Source: Tangfeifania diversioriginum (GTDB lineage Bacteria > Bacteroidota > Bacteroidia > Bacteroidales > Prolixibacteraceae). From it: 64,000 nucleotides of DNA. The first letter of the stretch is position 1. The number at the start of each line of letters is the position of its first letter. Shown here piece by piece: positions 56,210 to 64,000 of this stretch. A model generated the notes under the pieces. It saw only the letters and a program-made list of their open reading frames with translations. It did no database searches and was not told where the DNA came from. The DNA lies in NCBI RefSeq assembly GCF_900141875.1, contig NZ_FQZE01000005.1:124001-188000 (forward strand), given 5' to 3'. The position numbers and the translations under genes are program-made.

Positions 56210-57610
56210 ATGAACAAAATTTCAATAGTCGTTCTTGTTGCCGTTGTTTTGGCAGCTTGTTCAGGAGGCACTAATTCATCACAAACAGAAAAAACAGAAC
56301 CCATGTTTACAGGTGCAAAAAATGAAGTAAAAATCATGACGCTCGACCCCGGTCATTTTCATGCGGCACTGGTTCAAAAAAATATGTACGAACAGGTTGC
56401 CCCCACTGTTCATGTGTATGCGCCCGAGGGACCTGACGTGCAGGGGCACCTCAATTTAATTAACAGCTACAATACACGTGCTGAAAATCCGACGTCGTGG
56501 GAAGAAAAAGTATATACCGGTCCAGACTTTCTGGAAAAAATGCTGGAGGAAAAACCCGGCAACGTGATGGTTACTGCCGGTAACAATGCGAAAAAAACGG
56601 ATTACATTTTCAAAACAGTTGAAGCAGGGATAAATGTGCTGGCCGATAAACCAATGGTTATTACGCCTGAAAAATTCCCTTTGCTCGAAGATGCGTTTGA
56701 AACAGCAGCGGAAAATAATGTACTGCTTTACGACATCATGACTGAACGCTACGAAATCACAACTATTCTTCAGCGGGAGCTTTCGCAACTTCCCGAAGTT
56801 TTTGGAGAACTTGTAAATGGAACCCTCGAAGAACCGGCCATTACCAAAGAAAGCGTGCACCACTTTTTTAAATATGTCTCCGGAAGCGCCCTGAAACGCC
56901 CGGCATGGTTTTTCGATACAGAACAGCAGGGCGAGGGAGTAGTTGACGTAGGTACACACCTGGTTGATTTAATTCAATGGGAAGTTTTCCCGGAAGAAAT
57001 TCTGAGCAAATCAGACGTAAACATGCTGTCGGCAAAACGGTGGGCTACCAATCTCACACCCGAAATGTTCGAAAAAGTGACCAAGCTTGATGAGTTCCCC
57101 GACTATCTGCAGAAAGATGTGGAAGACGGTGTTTTAAAAGTGTTCAGCAACGGGGAAATCAATTACACACTGAAAGGTGTGCACGCCAAAGTTTCTGTTA
57201 TCTGGAATTTTCAGGCACCCGAAGGCGCCGGCGACACACACTACTCAATTATGCGCGGCTCCAAATGCAACCTCATCATCAGGCAGGGCGAAGAGGAAGG
57301 ATACAAACCACAACTGTATATTGAAGCAAATACCGGTATCGATATTAAAGAATTTGCCGGAAGCCTTTATAATGGCGTTCAGGGATTAACTTCAAAATAC
57401 CCGGAAATTGAACTGGAAAAACTGAACGAAACAACATGGAAACTGAATATTCCCGACGTATTAAAAGTTGGCCACGAAGCCCATTTCGGTCAGGTAACCG
57501 AAAAATTTCTGCAGTATCTGGTTGACGGGGAATTACCCGAATGGGAGGTTCCGAACATGATTGTAAAATACTATACTACAACCGAAGGACTGAAGGCTGC
57601 AATGAAATAA
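56210..57610 (+). CDS. Gfo/Idh/MocA-type oxidoreductase lipoprotein
   Basis: This 466-residue lipoprotein (VVLAACSGG) has a degenerate Rossmann start (KIMTLDPGHFHAALVQKNM), VMVTAGNNAKKTDYIFKTVEAG, a DKP version of the family's EKP motif (NVLADKPMVIT), and the putative-oxidoreductase C-terminal domain (VDVGTHLVDLIQWEVFPEE). It is probably periplasmic and linked to the same glycan pathway as the genes before it. A NAD(P) cofactor is likely from the fold, but the GxGxxG motif is not clear. Confidence 0.87.
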   Translation: MNKISIVVLVAVVLAACSGGTNSSQTEKTEPMFTGAKNEVKIMTLDPGHFHAALVQKNMYEQVAPTVHVYAPEGPDVQGHLNLINSYNTRAENPTSWEEKVYTGPDFLEKMLEEKPGNVMVTAGNNAKKTDYIFKTVEAGINVLADKPMVITPEKFPLLEDAFETAAENNVLLYDIMTERYEITTILQRELSQLPEVFGELVNGTLEEPAITKESVHHFFKYVSGSALKRPAWFFDTEQQGEGVVDVGTHLVDLIQWEVFPEEILSKSDVNMLSAKRWATNLTPEMFEKVTKLDEFPDYLQKDVEDGVLKVFSNGEINYTLKGVHAKVSVIWNFQAPEGAGDTHYSIMRGSKCNLIIRQGEEEGYKPQLYIEANTGIDIKEFAGSLYNGVQGLTSKYPEIELEKLNETTWKLNIPDVLKVGHEAHFGQVTEKFLQYLVDGELPEWEVPNMIVKYYTTTEGLKAAMK

Positions 57611-57620
57611 AGTATATAAA

Positions 57621-57747
57621 ATTCCAAATATCAAGAATCAAAAATCAAACAAAACCAAATTCAAAGTTCCAGACAATGCATGGATGAGTTTTTTGAATTT
57701 TGGAGAATTGAATAATTGAAATTTATTTGAGTTTTGGTTTTTGAAAA
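57621..57747. repeat. AT-rich inverted repeat between convergent genes
   Basis: Segments such as CAAAAATCAAACAAAACCAAA and their complement TTTGAGTTTTGGTTTTTGA occur on either side of a short centre. This is a loose palindrome of a type common in intergenic DNA of this phylum. Confidence 0.5.
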
Positions 57748-57772
57748 ATTTACTCTCCGAAGAAGGACAATT

Positions 57773-58402
57773 TTACTTCTTCCGTATGATAGTCATCCCA
57801 TCGCGCAGCGGCAGAATGACTTTTTCCACCCGCGAATCCGTTTTAACCGTATTGTTGAAGGCGATGATTCCTTTGGTTTGCGTATCGTCCGGCGAAGGTT
57901 TTTGCAGCACTTTATTGCTCCACAAAGTGTTGTCGGCTATGATGTAACCGCCGGAGCGTACTTTCTCAAAAATCAGGTTGTAATAATCAATATATTCACG
58001 CTTGTTGGCATCGAGGAAAACGAGGTCGAATGTCTCATCGATTTCGGGAATAATTTGCAGCGCGGGGCCAATCCGCTGCTCTATTTTACCGGCCAGCCCG
58101 GCTTTTTCAAAATATCTTGCTGAAAGATATTCCAGTTCATCGTCCACTTCAATGGTAATCAGTTTACCGGTTTCCGTTAATCCTTTGGCCAGACAAATTG
58201 CGGAGTATCCCGTAAAAGTCCCCACCTCCAGAATTTTTTCAGGTTGAATCATTTTCGACAGCATGGTGAGCACCTGCCCTTGCAAATTCCCGGAGAGCAT
58301 TCGGGCTCCCAGTACTTTCAGGTGGGTTTCACGGTCGAGCTCCTGCAAAACCGGATCTTCTTCATCAATGTGCTCTAAAATATAGTTATCTAAATCTTTC
58401 AT
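57773..58402 (-). CDS. SAM-dependent O-methyltransferase
   Basis: The 209-residue protein has the class I methyltransferase fold: motif I ILEVGTFTGYSAICLA, then LITIEVDDELEYLSARYF, DLVFLDANKREYIDYYNL and GGYIIADNTLWSNKV. This matches the cation-dependent O-methyltransferase family (catechol/caffeoyl-CoA type, YrrM). The physiological substrate is unknown. Confidence 0.93.
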   Translation of the reverse strand: MKDLDNYILEHIDEEDPVLQELDRETHLKVLGARMLSGNLQGQVLTMLSKMIQPEKILEVGTFTGYSAICLAKGLTETGKLITIEVDDELEYLSARYFEKAGLAGKIEQRIGPALQIIPEIDETFDLVFLDANKREYIDYYNLIFEKVRSGGYIIADNTLWSNKVLQKPSPDDTQTKGIIAFNNTVKTDSRVEKVILPLRDGMTIIRKK

Positions 58403-58477
58403 TTTCGAAATGGTATAAAACCAGATTTCTAATATTGAGTAATTTGTTTTATCATTTTCAGTGCAAATCCAATATCT

Positions 58478-58508
58478 TTTCTCCCCTCCGGGGAGATAAA
58501 GAGGGGCT
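58478..58508. repeat. CTCCCC/GGGGAG intergenic hairpin repeat
   Basis: CTCCCCTCCGGGGAG (6-bp arms, three-base loop) followed by GAGGGG lies between the O-methyltransferase and peptidase genes, next to the peptidase stop codon. Such short C+G-rich palindromes recur in Bacteroidota and could act as a terminator. Confidence 0.6.
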
Positions 58509-59738
58509 TTACCTGTAAACCAGCCGGCTCATCTGATCGGGTTGCAGGACTTCATTGGCGGCCTCCATCAAATCAGCAGGAGTAATTGCTTCAATTTTTT
58601 TGAAAATGGTTCGCATCGGTTCCACCTTGTTAAAAAGCAGGTAGCTTTTACCAATAGTCAGCATCAAATCCTCGCGGTTTTCGGTTGAAATGGCAATTTG
58701 CCCGATTATCTGCTTTTGGGCTTTTCGCAGCTGAACGGTACCAAGTTTTTTCTCGCGCAACAGTTTAAATTCTTTCAGTACCAGGTCGGTGGCTTTTCCC
58801 AGGTTTTCGCGGTCGGTGCCAAAATACACATTAAACAGGCCGGTGTCAGAATAGGCGGTGTAGCCCGATTCGATGTTGTAAGCCATTCCCTTTCGCTCGC
58901 GCAGTGCCATGTTCAGCCGCGAATTCATTGCTTGCCCGCCAATAATATTATTCAGCAAAACCATGGTGATCCGTTTGGGATGCAAAATATCGTAAGCTAC
59001 ATTTCCTATAACACAATGCGACTGAAAAGTGTCTTTTTCCATAATCCGGATTCCGGGAATGTAATTTTGAAAGCGTTCCCTCCCGTTTTGGCGGGTGTTT
59101 GCCGGAGCAACTCCAAAATACTTTTCAATCAGTTTTACCAGTTTGCCAAAATCAATTTTCCCCACCGAACTGATAACCATTTGGTCGGTGTGGTAATTAT
59201 TCTGAATAAAACGAAGAATGGACCGACGGTTCAGTCGATTTAAGTTTTCGGGGGTTCCCAGAATATTTCGCGCAATGGGATGGCCGTTGTAAACCAGCTC
59301 TTCAAATTCATCAAAAATTAATTCCGATGGCGAATCTTTATACGAATTGATTTCCTCAAAAATTACTTCCTTTTCACGGTTCAGCTCCTTTTCTGGATAC
59401 GTACTGTTAAAAAGAATGTCGCTCAGCAATTCGGCAGTGCGATCGTAAAATTCAGCCAAAAATGTGGAAAACAACGTTGTTTCTTCTTTGGTGGTGTAGG
59501 CGTTCAGCTCGCCGCCAACATCCTCAATGCGGCTTAAAATATGAAATGCCCTGCGTTTTTGAGTGCCCTTAAAAACAGAGTGCTCTATAAAATGAGCCAG
59601 GCCATGCTCTTCCGGCTCCTCATCACGTGAGCCGGTATTTATGAGAATGCCCAGATGGCCAACCGGCGAATCGGTGGGCTTGTGAATAAGCCGGATACCA
59701 TTCTGAAGTGTATGTGTCAGAAATTCAGTTTCTACCAT
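58509..59738 (-). CDS. M16 family zinc metallopeptidase
   Basis: The 409-residue protein has the inverted zinc motif HFIEH (HxxEH) in GLAHFIEHSVFKGT, and a downstream glutamate in REKEVIFEEINSYKD. The second half has the LIGGQAMNSRLNMALRERKGMAYNIESGY segment typical of the non-catalytic domain. It resembles processing-peptidase/PqqL-like single-chain members of M16. It has no signal peptide in the predicted start, so a cytoplasmic or periplasmic place cannot be told. Confidence 0.92.
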   Translation of the reverse strand: MVETEFLTHTLQNGIRLIHKPTDSPVGHLGILINTGSRDEEPEEHGLAHFIEHSVFKGTQKRRAFHILSRIEDVGGELNAYTTKEETTLFSTFLAEFYDRTAELLSDILFNSTYPEKELNREKEVIFEEINSYKDSPSELIFDEFEELVYNGHPIARNILGTPENLNRLNRRSILRFIQNNYHTDQMVISSVGKIDFGKLVKLIEKYFGVAPANTRQNGRERFQNYIPGIRIMEKDTFQSHCVIGNVAYDILHPKRITMVLLNNIIGGQAMNSRLNMALRERKGMAYNIESGYTAYSDTGLFNVYFGTDRENLGKATDLVLKEFKLLREKKLGTVQLRKAQKQIIGQIAISTENREDLMLTIGKSYLLFNKVEPMRTIFKKIEAITPADLMEAANEVLQPDQMSRLVYR

Positions 59739-59894
59739 TGAATTTTATTAATCAGCCTGCAAAAGTACGAAAAGTAATGTGCAACACAAATACCGGAAAA
59801 TCGGGCTGCATGGTAAACAAAATTGTGACTTTTTTCCTTAATAGATTGAGCGCACAATTTTTATGTGTTTCATATAATGTTATTTTTGCACCTG

Positions 59895-60287
59895 ATGAAA
59901 TTAAAAAATATCATATCCCTGTTGTTGCTAACGGTTTATTCAATCGTTCTGGCACATAATTTCATCCCGCACCATCATCATTATGAACTGGCTTCCAATT
60001 CGGAAACAACTTGCCAGATAGAAAAGGAACAAAATCAGTGTTGTAACGATTTCTCGGTTCAGGATAACGAGCATGACAGTCATTCGCATAACTCGTGCAA
60101 TTTCAACGAAAAAATAATTTTAACAAAGTCGGATAATCTTTCACCGTTATATTTTCCGGCGAAGATTATTGGTATTGTTTTTTCTAAACCGGTAAAAATA
60201 TCGTTTGCCGACCTGTATATTCCCATTCAATTGTCCGATCGGCACCCGCACCACATTCAACTCAGAGGACCTCCCGTAATTGCATAA
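59895..60287 (+). CDS. His-rich exported protein (DUF6769-like)
   Basis: This protein of about 130 residues has a signal-like segment (KLKNIISLLLLTVYSIVLAH), then NFIPHHHHYELA, a CQIEKEQNQCC cluster and SHSHNSCNF, all metal-binding in type. I recall that DUF6769-type proteins lie before metal-efflux genes in Bacteroidota. It is upstream of the RND adaptor and pump, so a periplasmic metal-binding or sensing role is plausible. The start is placed at the ATG at 59895. Confidence 0.72.
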   Translation: MKLKNIISLLLLTVYSIVLAHNFIPHHHHYELASNSETTCQIEKEQNQCCNDFSVQDNEHDSHSHNSCNFNEKIILTKSDNLSPLYFPAKIIGIVFSKPVKISFADLYIPIQLSDRHPHHIQLRGPPVIA

Positions 60288-60470
60288 TTTTTTGCCTTCC
60301 TGAAATTGAATTCCCAACTTTTTAAAAAAAGCTGAAATCACATAGTTTTTTCAGTTTTAAGAAAGTGACGGGCTATCTGTAATATTTCGGAGACAAAATT
60401 CCAAACCTGTTAATTCCCATTACAATATTTGCAGAGAGAATACTTTTCAAGATGATGTAACTTATTAATT

Positions 60471-62027
60471 ATGAAAGCAATAAATTATTTTTTTGTTTTG
60501 TTTGTGCTTGTTTTTGGAGCCTGTCAAAATCATGAAAACGAAGCGCATGATCACGAGAATGAGCATAATGAAGAAAACGAAGGACATGAAAATGAGGATG
60601 CGCATGACCATAGTGGTGAGACTGTGAGTTTTCAGTACACCTCGTACCAGTCGGGGCTGGAACTTTTTATTGAAACCGAACCTCTTGTAACCGGGGAATC
60701 CGCTGGCATTCTTACCCATGTTTCAAAACTTGACAATTTCAAACCACTTGCCGAAGGAAAAATAACCGCCAGCCTGATGGTTGGTTCGGAATCCATTCGG
60801 CAAACACTGGAAACGCCTACCCGCGAGGGCATTTACCTGTTCAGTCTGAAACCAAAGACTTCCGGAAAAGGAATGCTCCACTTCGAAATTGAAACGGCAG
60901 ATTCCACCTTCTCTGTTACTATTGAGGATGTGGAAGTTTTTGCCGATGAACACGATGCCATTCACGAAGCGGAAGAGGCGGCCACCGGCCATCCCAATGC
61001 CATCATTTTTACCAAAGAGCAATCGTGGAAAATTGATTTTGCCACCGGACTGCCGGATGTCGGGGCTTTTGGCAAGGTGATAAAAACCACTGCACACATT
61101 CAGCCAGCTCAGGGCGATGAGGTAATTCTGACGGCTCAAACGAATGGCGTGGTAAGCTTCAGCAACAACTCGCTCACCGAAGGTACAGAAGTTATTGCCG
61201 GAAATTCACTGTTAAATTTATCGGGCGCCCGGCTGGCAGATAACAACATGCAGGTTCGGTTCAACGAGGCGAAAATTAATTTTGAAACCGCCCGGGCCAA
61301 TTATAATCGAATGGCCAAACTGGCAGAAGACGACATAGTTTCGCAGAAAGAACTGCTGAATGCGAAAAATACATTTGACAATGCCCGGCTGGTTTATGAA
61401 AACTTTCAGCAAAATTTTAGCGAAACCGGCGAAGTAATCAGAAGTCCGGAAACCGGTTTTGTAAAACAGCTCTACGTTTCAAACGGACAGTATGTGGAAG
61501 CAGGCAGTCCGCTTGTGAGCATTTCCCAAAATAAAACCCTTTTTCTGAAAGCCGAAATTCAGCAGCAACATGCCAGTGAATTGCCATTCATCAAAACGGC
61601 AACTGTCCGTTCACTGAACAATTCTGTTTATTCTCTTGAACAGCTGAACGGCAAAGTTGTTTCGTTCGGGAAAAGTGTGGCCGATGAAAATTACCTGGTT
61701 CCTTTTACCCTTCAGATTGAAAACAGGCAGGGTTTTGTACCCGGCAGTTTTGTGGATGTTTTTCTGAAAGCTCAATCCAATTCCGAAGCTTTAACAGTGC
61801 CCAATTCAGCATTAATAGAAGAACAGGAGAATTTCTCTGTTTTGGTACAGATTACGCCCGAAGAATTTGAAAAGCGGGAAGTGAAAACCGGGAAAACAGA
61901 TGGAATCAGAACCGAAATTTTAAGCGGACTGGCACCTCATGAGCGAATTGTTACCCGCGGCAGTGTGCTGGTAAAACTGGCTGGCGATTCCAATACGCTC
62001 GATCCTCACGCCGGACATGTTCACTAA
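60471..62027 (+). CDS. RND efflux periplasmic adaptor lipoprotein (CusB/CzcB type)
   Basis: The 518-residue lipoprotein (LVFGACQNHENEAHDHEN) links the inner-membrane pump to an outer-membrane channel. The N-terminal ~50 residues are His/Glu/Asp-rich (metal-binding), a beta domain follows (residues ~55-140), and then comes the HlyD-like core: lipoyl half-motif (VVSFSNNSLTEGTEVIAGN), helical hairpin (FNEAKINFETARANYNRMAKLAEDDIV), RSPETGFVKQLYVSNGQYVEAG and a C-terminal barrel (VPNSALIEEQENFSVLV). A divalent-metal substrate is implied by the partner genes. Confidence 0.93.
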   Translation: MKAINYFFVLFVLVFGACQNHENEAHDHENEHNEENEGHENEDAHDHSGETVSFQYTSYQSGLELFIETEPLVTGESAGILTHVSKLDNFKPLAEGKITASLMVGSESIRQTLETPTREGIYLFSLKPKTSGKGMLHFEIETADSTFSVTIEDVEVFADEHDAIHEAEEAATGHPNAIIFTKEQSWKIDFATGLPDVGAFGKVIKTTAHIQPAQGDEVILTAQTNGVVSFSNNSLTEGTEVIAGNSLLNLSGARLADNNMQVRFNEAKINFETARANYNRMAKLAEDDIVSQKELLNAKNTFDNARLVYENFQQNFSETGEVIRSPETGFVKQLYVSNGQYVEAGSPLVSISQNKTLFLKAEIQQQHASELPFIKTATVRSLNNSVYSLEQLNGKVVSFGKSVADENYLVPFTLQIENRQGFVPGSFVDVFLKAQSNSEALTVPNSALIEEQENFSVLVQITPEEFEKREVKTGKTDGIRTEILSGLAPHERIVTRGSVLVKLAGDSNTLDPHAGHVH

Positions 62028-62040
62028 AAAGAAACCAACT

Positions 62041-64000
62041 ATGTTAGATAAGTTTATAAAGTTTTCACTAAAAAATAAACTGCTGGTTATTGTAATGGCA
62101 GTGGTTATTATGCTCGGGGGGATTTACAGTGCATCCGACATGGATATCGATGTATTCCCCGACCTGACGGCACCAACAGTTGTGGTAATGACCGATGCAC
62201 ACGGGATGGCAGCGGAAGAGGTAGAACGTTTGGTTACTTTTCCCATTGAAACTGCGGTTAATGGCGCCACCGACGTACGGCGGGTCCGCTCCAATTCATC
62301 GCTGGGCTTTTCTTTTGTTTGGGTTGAATTCGACTGGGGGACCGATATTTACCAGGCGCGCCAGATTGTGAGTGAAAAACTGGTAACCGTGTCAAACGAA
62401 ATGCCCATTGGTGTTAATCCGCCAGAACTGGCCCCGCAATCATCGGTAATGGGCGAGGTGCTGTTCATTGGAATGCAGGCCGATTCTACTAGCATGATGG
62501 AACTCCGGACCATTGCCGACTGGAACGTGAAACCGGTGTTGCTTGCTACGGGCGGTGTCTCGCAGGTTACAATTATTGGCGGCGATTACAAACAGTACAA
62601 AGTACTGGCTGAGCCGCAGAAAATGAAATATTATGATGTTTCGCTCGATGAACTGGCCGAAACCTGCCGGGGGATTTCACAAAACTCGGCCGGAGGGGTG
62701 GTGCGACAATATGGAAATGAATATACTATCCGCGGCGTAGCCCGTACTTCGAACCTGGAGGAACTCGGAAATTCGTATATCAAACAAATAAACGGGCACC
62801 CGGTGCGGGTAAACGATGTGGCTGAGGTGGTAATCGGTGCGGCAGTAAAACAAGGCCACGCCTCGCAAAATGCCACCCCCGCTGTTATCGTCTCCGTGTC
62901 GAAACAGCCAAACGTTAACACGCTTAAACTCACGGAAAACATTGAAGCCAATCTGGCAGATCTGCAAAAAACACTGCCTTCGGATGTCCGGCTCGACACC
63001 AAAATTTTCCGTCAGGCCGATTTTATCGAAGAATCGGTAGGGAATGTTCAGCGTGCACTTATTGAAGGGGCCGTTTTTGTAATTATTATTTTGTTCCTCT
63101 TTTTGGGTAGCTTCCGTACCACTATTATTTCTGTCATCTCCATTCCGCTGTCGCTGCTGGTGGCCGTGCTGGTTTTTAAAGTTATGGGAATTACCATCAA
63201 CACCATGAGCCTGGGGGGAATGACAATCGCCATTGGTTCGCTGGTTGACGATGCCATTATCGATGTGGAGAATGTCTATAAGCGGCTGCGGCAAAATCAT
63301 AAAAAACCAAAAGAAAAGCGGCGTTCGGCATTCAAAGTTGTTTTTGAAGCTTCAAAAGAAATCCGGGCTTCCATTCTGAATGCCACCCTGATTATTATCG
63401 TTGCTTTTATGCCGCTGTTTTTCCTCTCCGGAATGGAAGGCCGGATGCTGAAACCGCTTGGAATTGCGTACATCGTTTCGCTATTTGCCTCCCTGATTGT
63501 GGCTTTGACCGTTACTCCGCAATTGTGTAAAATGCTGCTCTCGAAAGAAAGGTACCTCGAACGGAAGCAAAAAGACGGATGGTTTACCCGAAACCTTTTT
63601 GCAGGTTACAGTAAATCGCTTACCTGGACGATGCGCCACAAGACAATAGTTTTGGGAACCACAGTTGTTTTCTTTATTGCTGCACTGCTCACCATGACAT
63701 CAATGGGCCGCAGCTTTTTGCCCGAGTTTAACGAAGGAGCTTTAACCATTTCGGCAGTAAGCAAACCCGGCATTTCGCTGGAAGAATCCAATGAACTTGG
63801 CAACCTGATTGAGGAAGAACTGCTGAAACTCCCTGAAGTTACCAGTACCGCGCGGCGCACAGGGCGCGGCGAACTGGATGAACATTCGCAAACCACCAAC
63901 AGTGCCGAGGTGGATGTAAACTACGAACTTGACGAGCGGGACAATGAAGAATTTCTGGCCGATGTGCGGCAAACGCTGGCTGGCATTCCCGGAATTGCTT
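62041..64000 (+). CDS. Heavy-metal RND efflux pump, N-terminal part (runs off the right edge)
   Basis: This is a large inner-membrane transporter of the CusA/CzcA type, read as an open frame from the ATG at 62041 to the end of the window (about 650 of roughly 1000 residues). The start MLDKFIKFSLKNKLLVIV gives the first helix; DVFPDLTAPTVVVMTDAHG, RVRSNSSLGFSFVWVEF and the helix-4 segment IAIGSLVDDAIIDVENVYKR (with the acidic proton-relay residues) match the family. It starts 13 bases after the adaptor stop, so the two form an operon. Confidence 0.93.
   Translation, partial: MLDKFIKFSLKNKLLVIVMAVVIMLGGIYSASDMDIDVFPDLTAPTVVVMTDAHGMAAEEVERLVTFPIETAVNGATDVRRVRSNSSLGFSFVWVEFDWGTDIYQARQIVSEKLVTVSNEMPIGVNPPELAPQSSVMGEVLFIGMQADSTSMMELRTIADWNVKPVLLATGGVSQVTIIGGDYKQYKVLAEPQKMKYYDVSLDELAETCRGISQNSAGGVVRQYGNEYTIRGVARTSNLEELGNSYIKQINGHPVRVNDVAEVVIGAAVKQGHASQNATPAVIVSVSKQPNVNTLKLTENIEANLADLQKTLPSDVRLDTKIFRQADFIEESVGNVQRALIEGAVFVIIILFLFLGSFRTTIISVISIPLSLLVAVLVFKVMGITINTMSLGGMTIAIGSLVDDAIIDVENVYKRLRQNHKKPKEKRRSAFKVVFEASKEIRASILNATLIIIVAFMPLFFLSGMEGRMLKPLGIAYIVSLFASLIVALTVTPQLCKMLLSKERYLERKQKDGWFTRNLFAGYSKSLTWTMRHKTIVLGTTVVFFIAALLTMTSMGRSFLPEFNEGALTISAVSKPGISLEESNELGNLIEEELLKLPEVTSTARRTGRGELDEHSQTTNSAEVDVNYELDERDNEEFLADVRQTLAGIPGIA

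Noticed and set aside
58698-59243. Plus-strand open frame of 181 residues opposite the M16 peptidase
   Set aside because: Antisense shadow of a conserved peptidase.
62677-63300. Minus-strand open frame of 207 residues opposite the RND pump
   Set aside because: The plus strand there encodes well-conserved pump helices; the minus frame is a shadow.

Overview
This window is a stretch of chromosome from a member of the Bacteroidota. The evidence is a SusC/SusD pair, lipoproteins with acidic residues right after the lipobox cysteine, TonB-linked and CarboxypepD-like regulatory domains, and promoters of the TTG-N17-23-TAnnTTTG type. Tat-exported Gfo/Idh/MocA oxidoreductases, a sulfatase, GH2, GH43 and a DUF2264 protein point to a glycan-degrading lineage. 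A Marinilabiliales/Prolixibacteraceae-like organism is my guess and is not proven. I see no rRNA, tRNA, CRISPR array or prophage.

Layout, 0-20 kb: the end of a PmoA-like (DUF6807) gene and a TIM-barrel sugar isomerase; a BlaI/M56 regulatory pair with two matching operators; a lipoprotein; a YiaK-like dehydrogenase; an SDR; cytochrome bd oxidase (cydAB); a uracil-DNA glycosylase; a two-component system divergent from a small exported protein, with a helically phased TTAAC array between them; a GH43 lipoprotein; a pair of bacterial PH-domain proteins; and two tandem Tat-exported Gfo/Idh/MocA proteins, one of which lacks the usual EKP lysine.

20-27 kb is the most unusual region. It is a co-directional block of four small exported beta-rich proteins (three clearly paralogous), a two-Ig-domain chaperone-like protein, and a 1006-residue outer-membrane protein with N-terminal Ig-like domains, a central beta-barrel, carboxypeptidase-regulatory-like domains and a C-terminal SPOR-like domain. 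The layout mirrors a chaperone-usher pilus operon, although I see no FimD or PapD signature. I treat it as a candidate undescribed surface-assembly system.

27-38 kb: a sulfatase with a HEAT-like tail, an AbgT-family transporter broken by a one-base frameshift, a VOC protein, an acyl-CoA synthetase, purM, a GIY-YIG nuclease gene bracketed by palindromes, prfA, a DUF433/DUF5615 toxin-antitoxin-like pair, pyrF, and a type II sulfide:quinone oxidoreductase-like protein with a Tat-like N-terminus.

38-58 kb is a polysaccharide-utilisation-like region: a GH2 beta-galactosidase-type enzyme with a LamG insertion, an AraC regulator divergent from a URO-D-like gene, two PmoA-like proteins, a GxxExxY nuclease-like gene bracketed by hairpins, a Gfo/Idh/MocA protein, SusC/SusD, a DUF2264 enzyme and a lipoprotein oxidoreductase. 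The simplest reading is import of an oligosaccharide by SusCD, its cleavage by GH2/DUF2264, and redox processing of sugars by the Gfo/Idh/MocA and PmoA-like proteins. 58-64 kb holds an O-methyltransferase, an M16 peptidase, and the start of a heavy-metal RND efflux operon (His-rich protein, adaptor, pump) that runs off the right edge.
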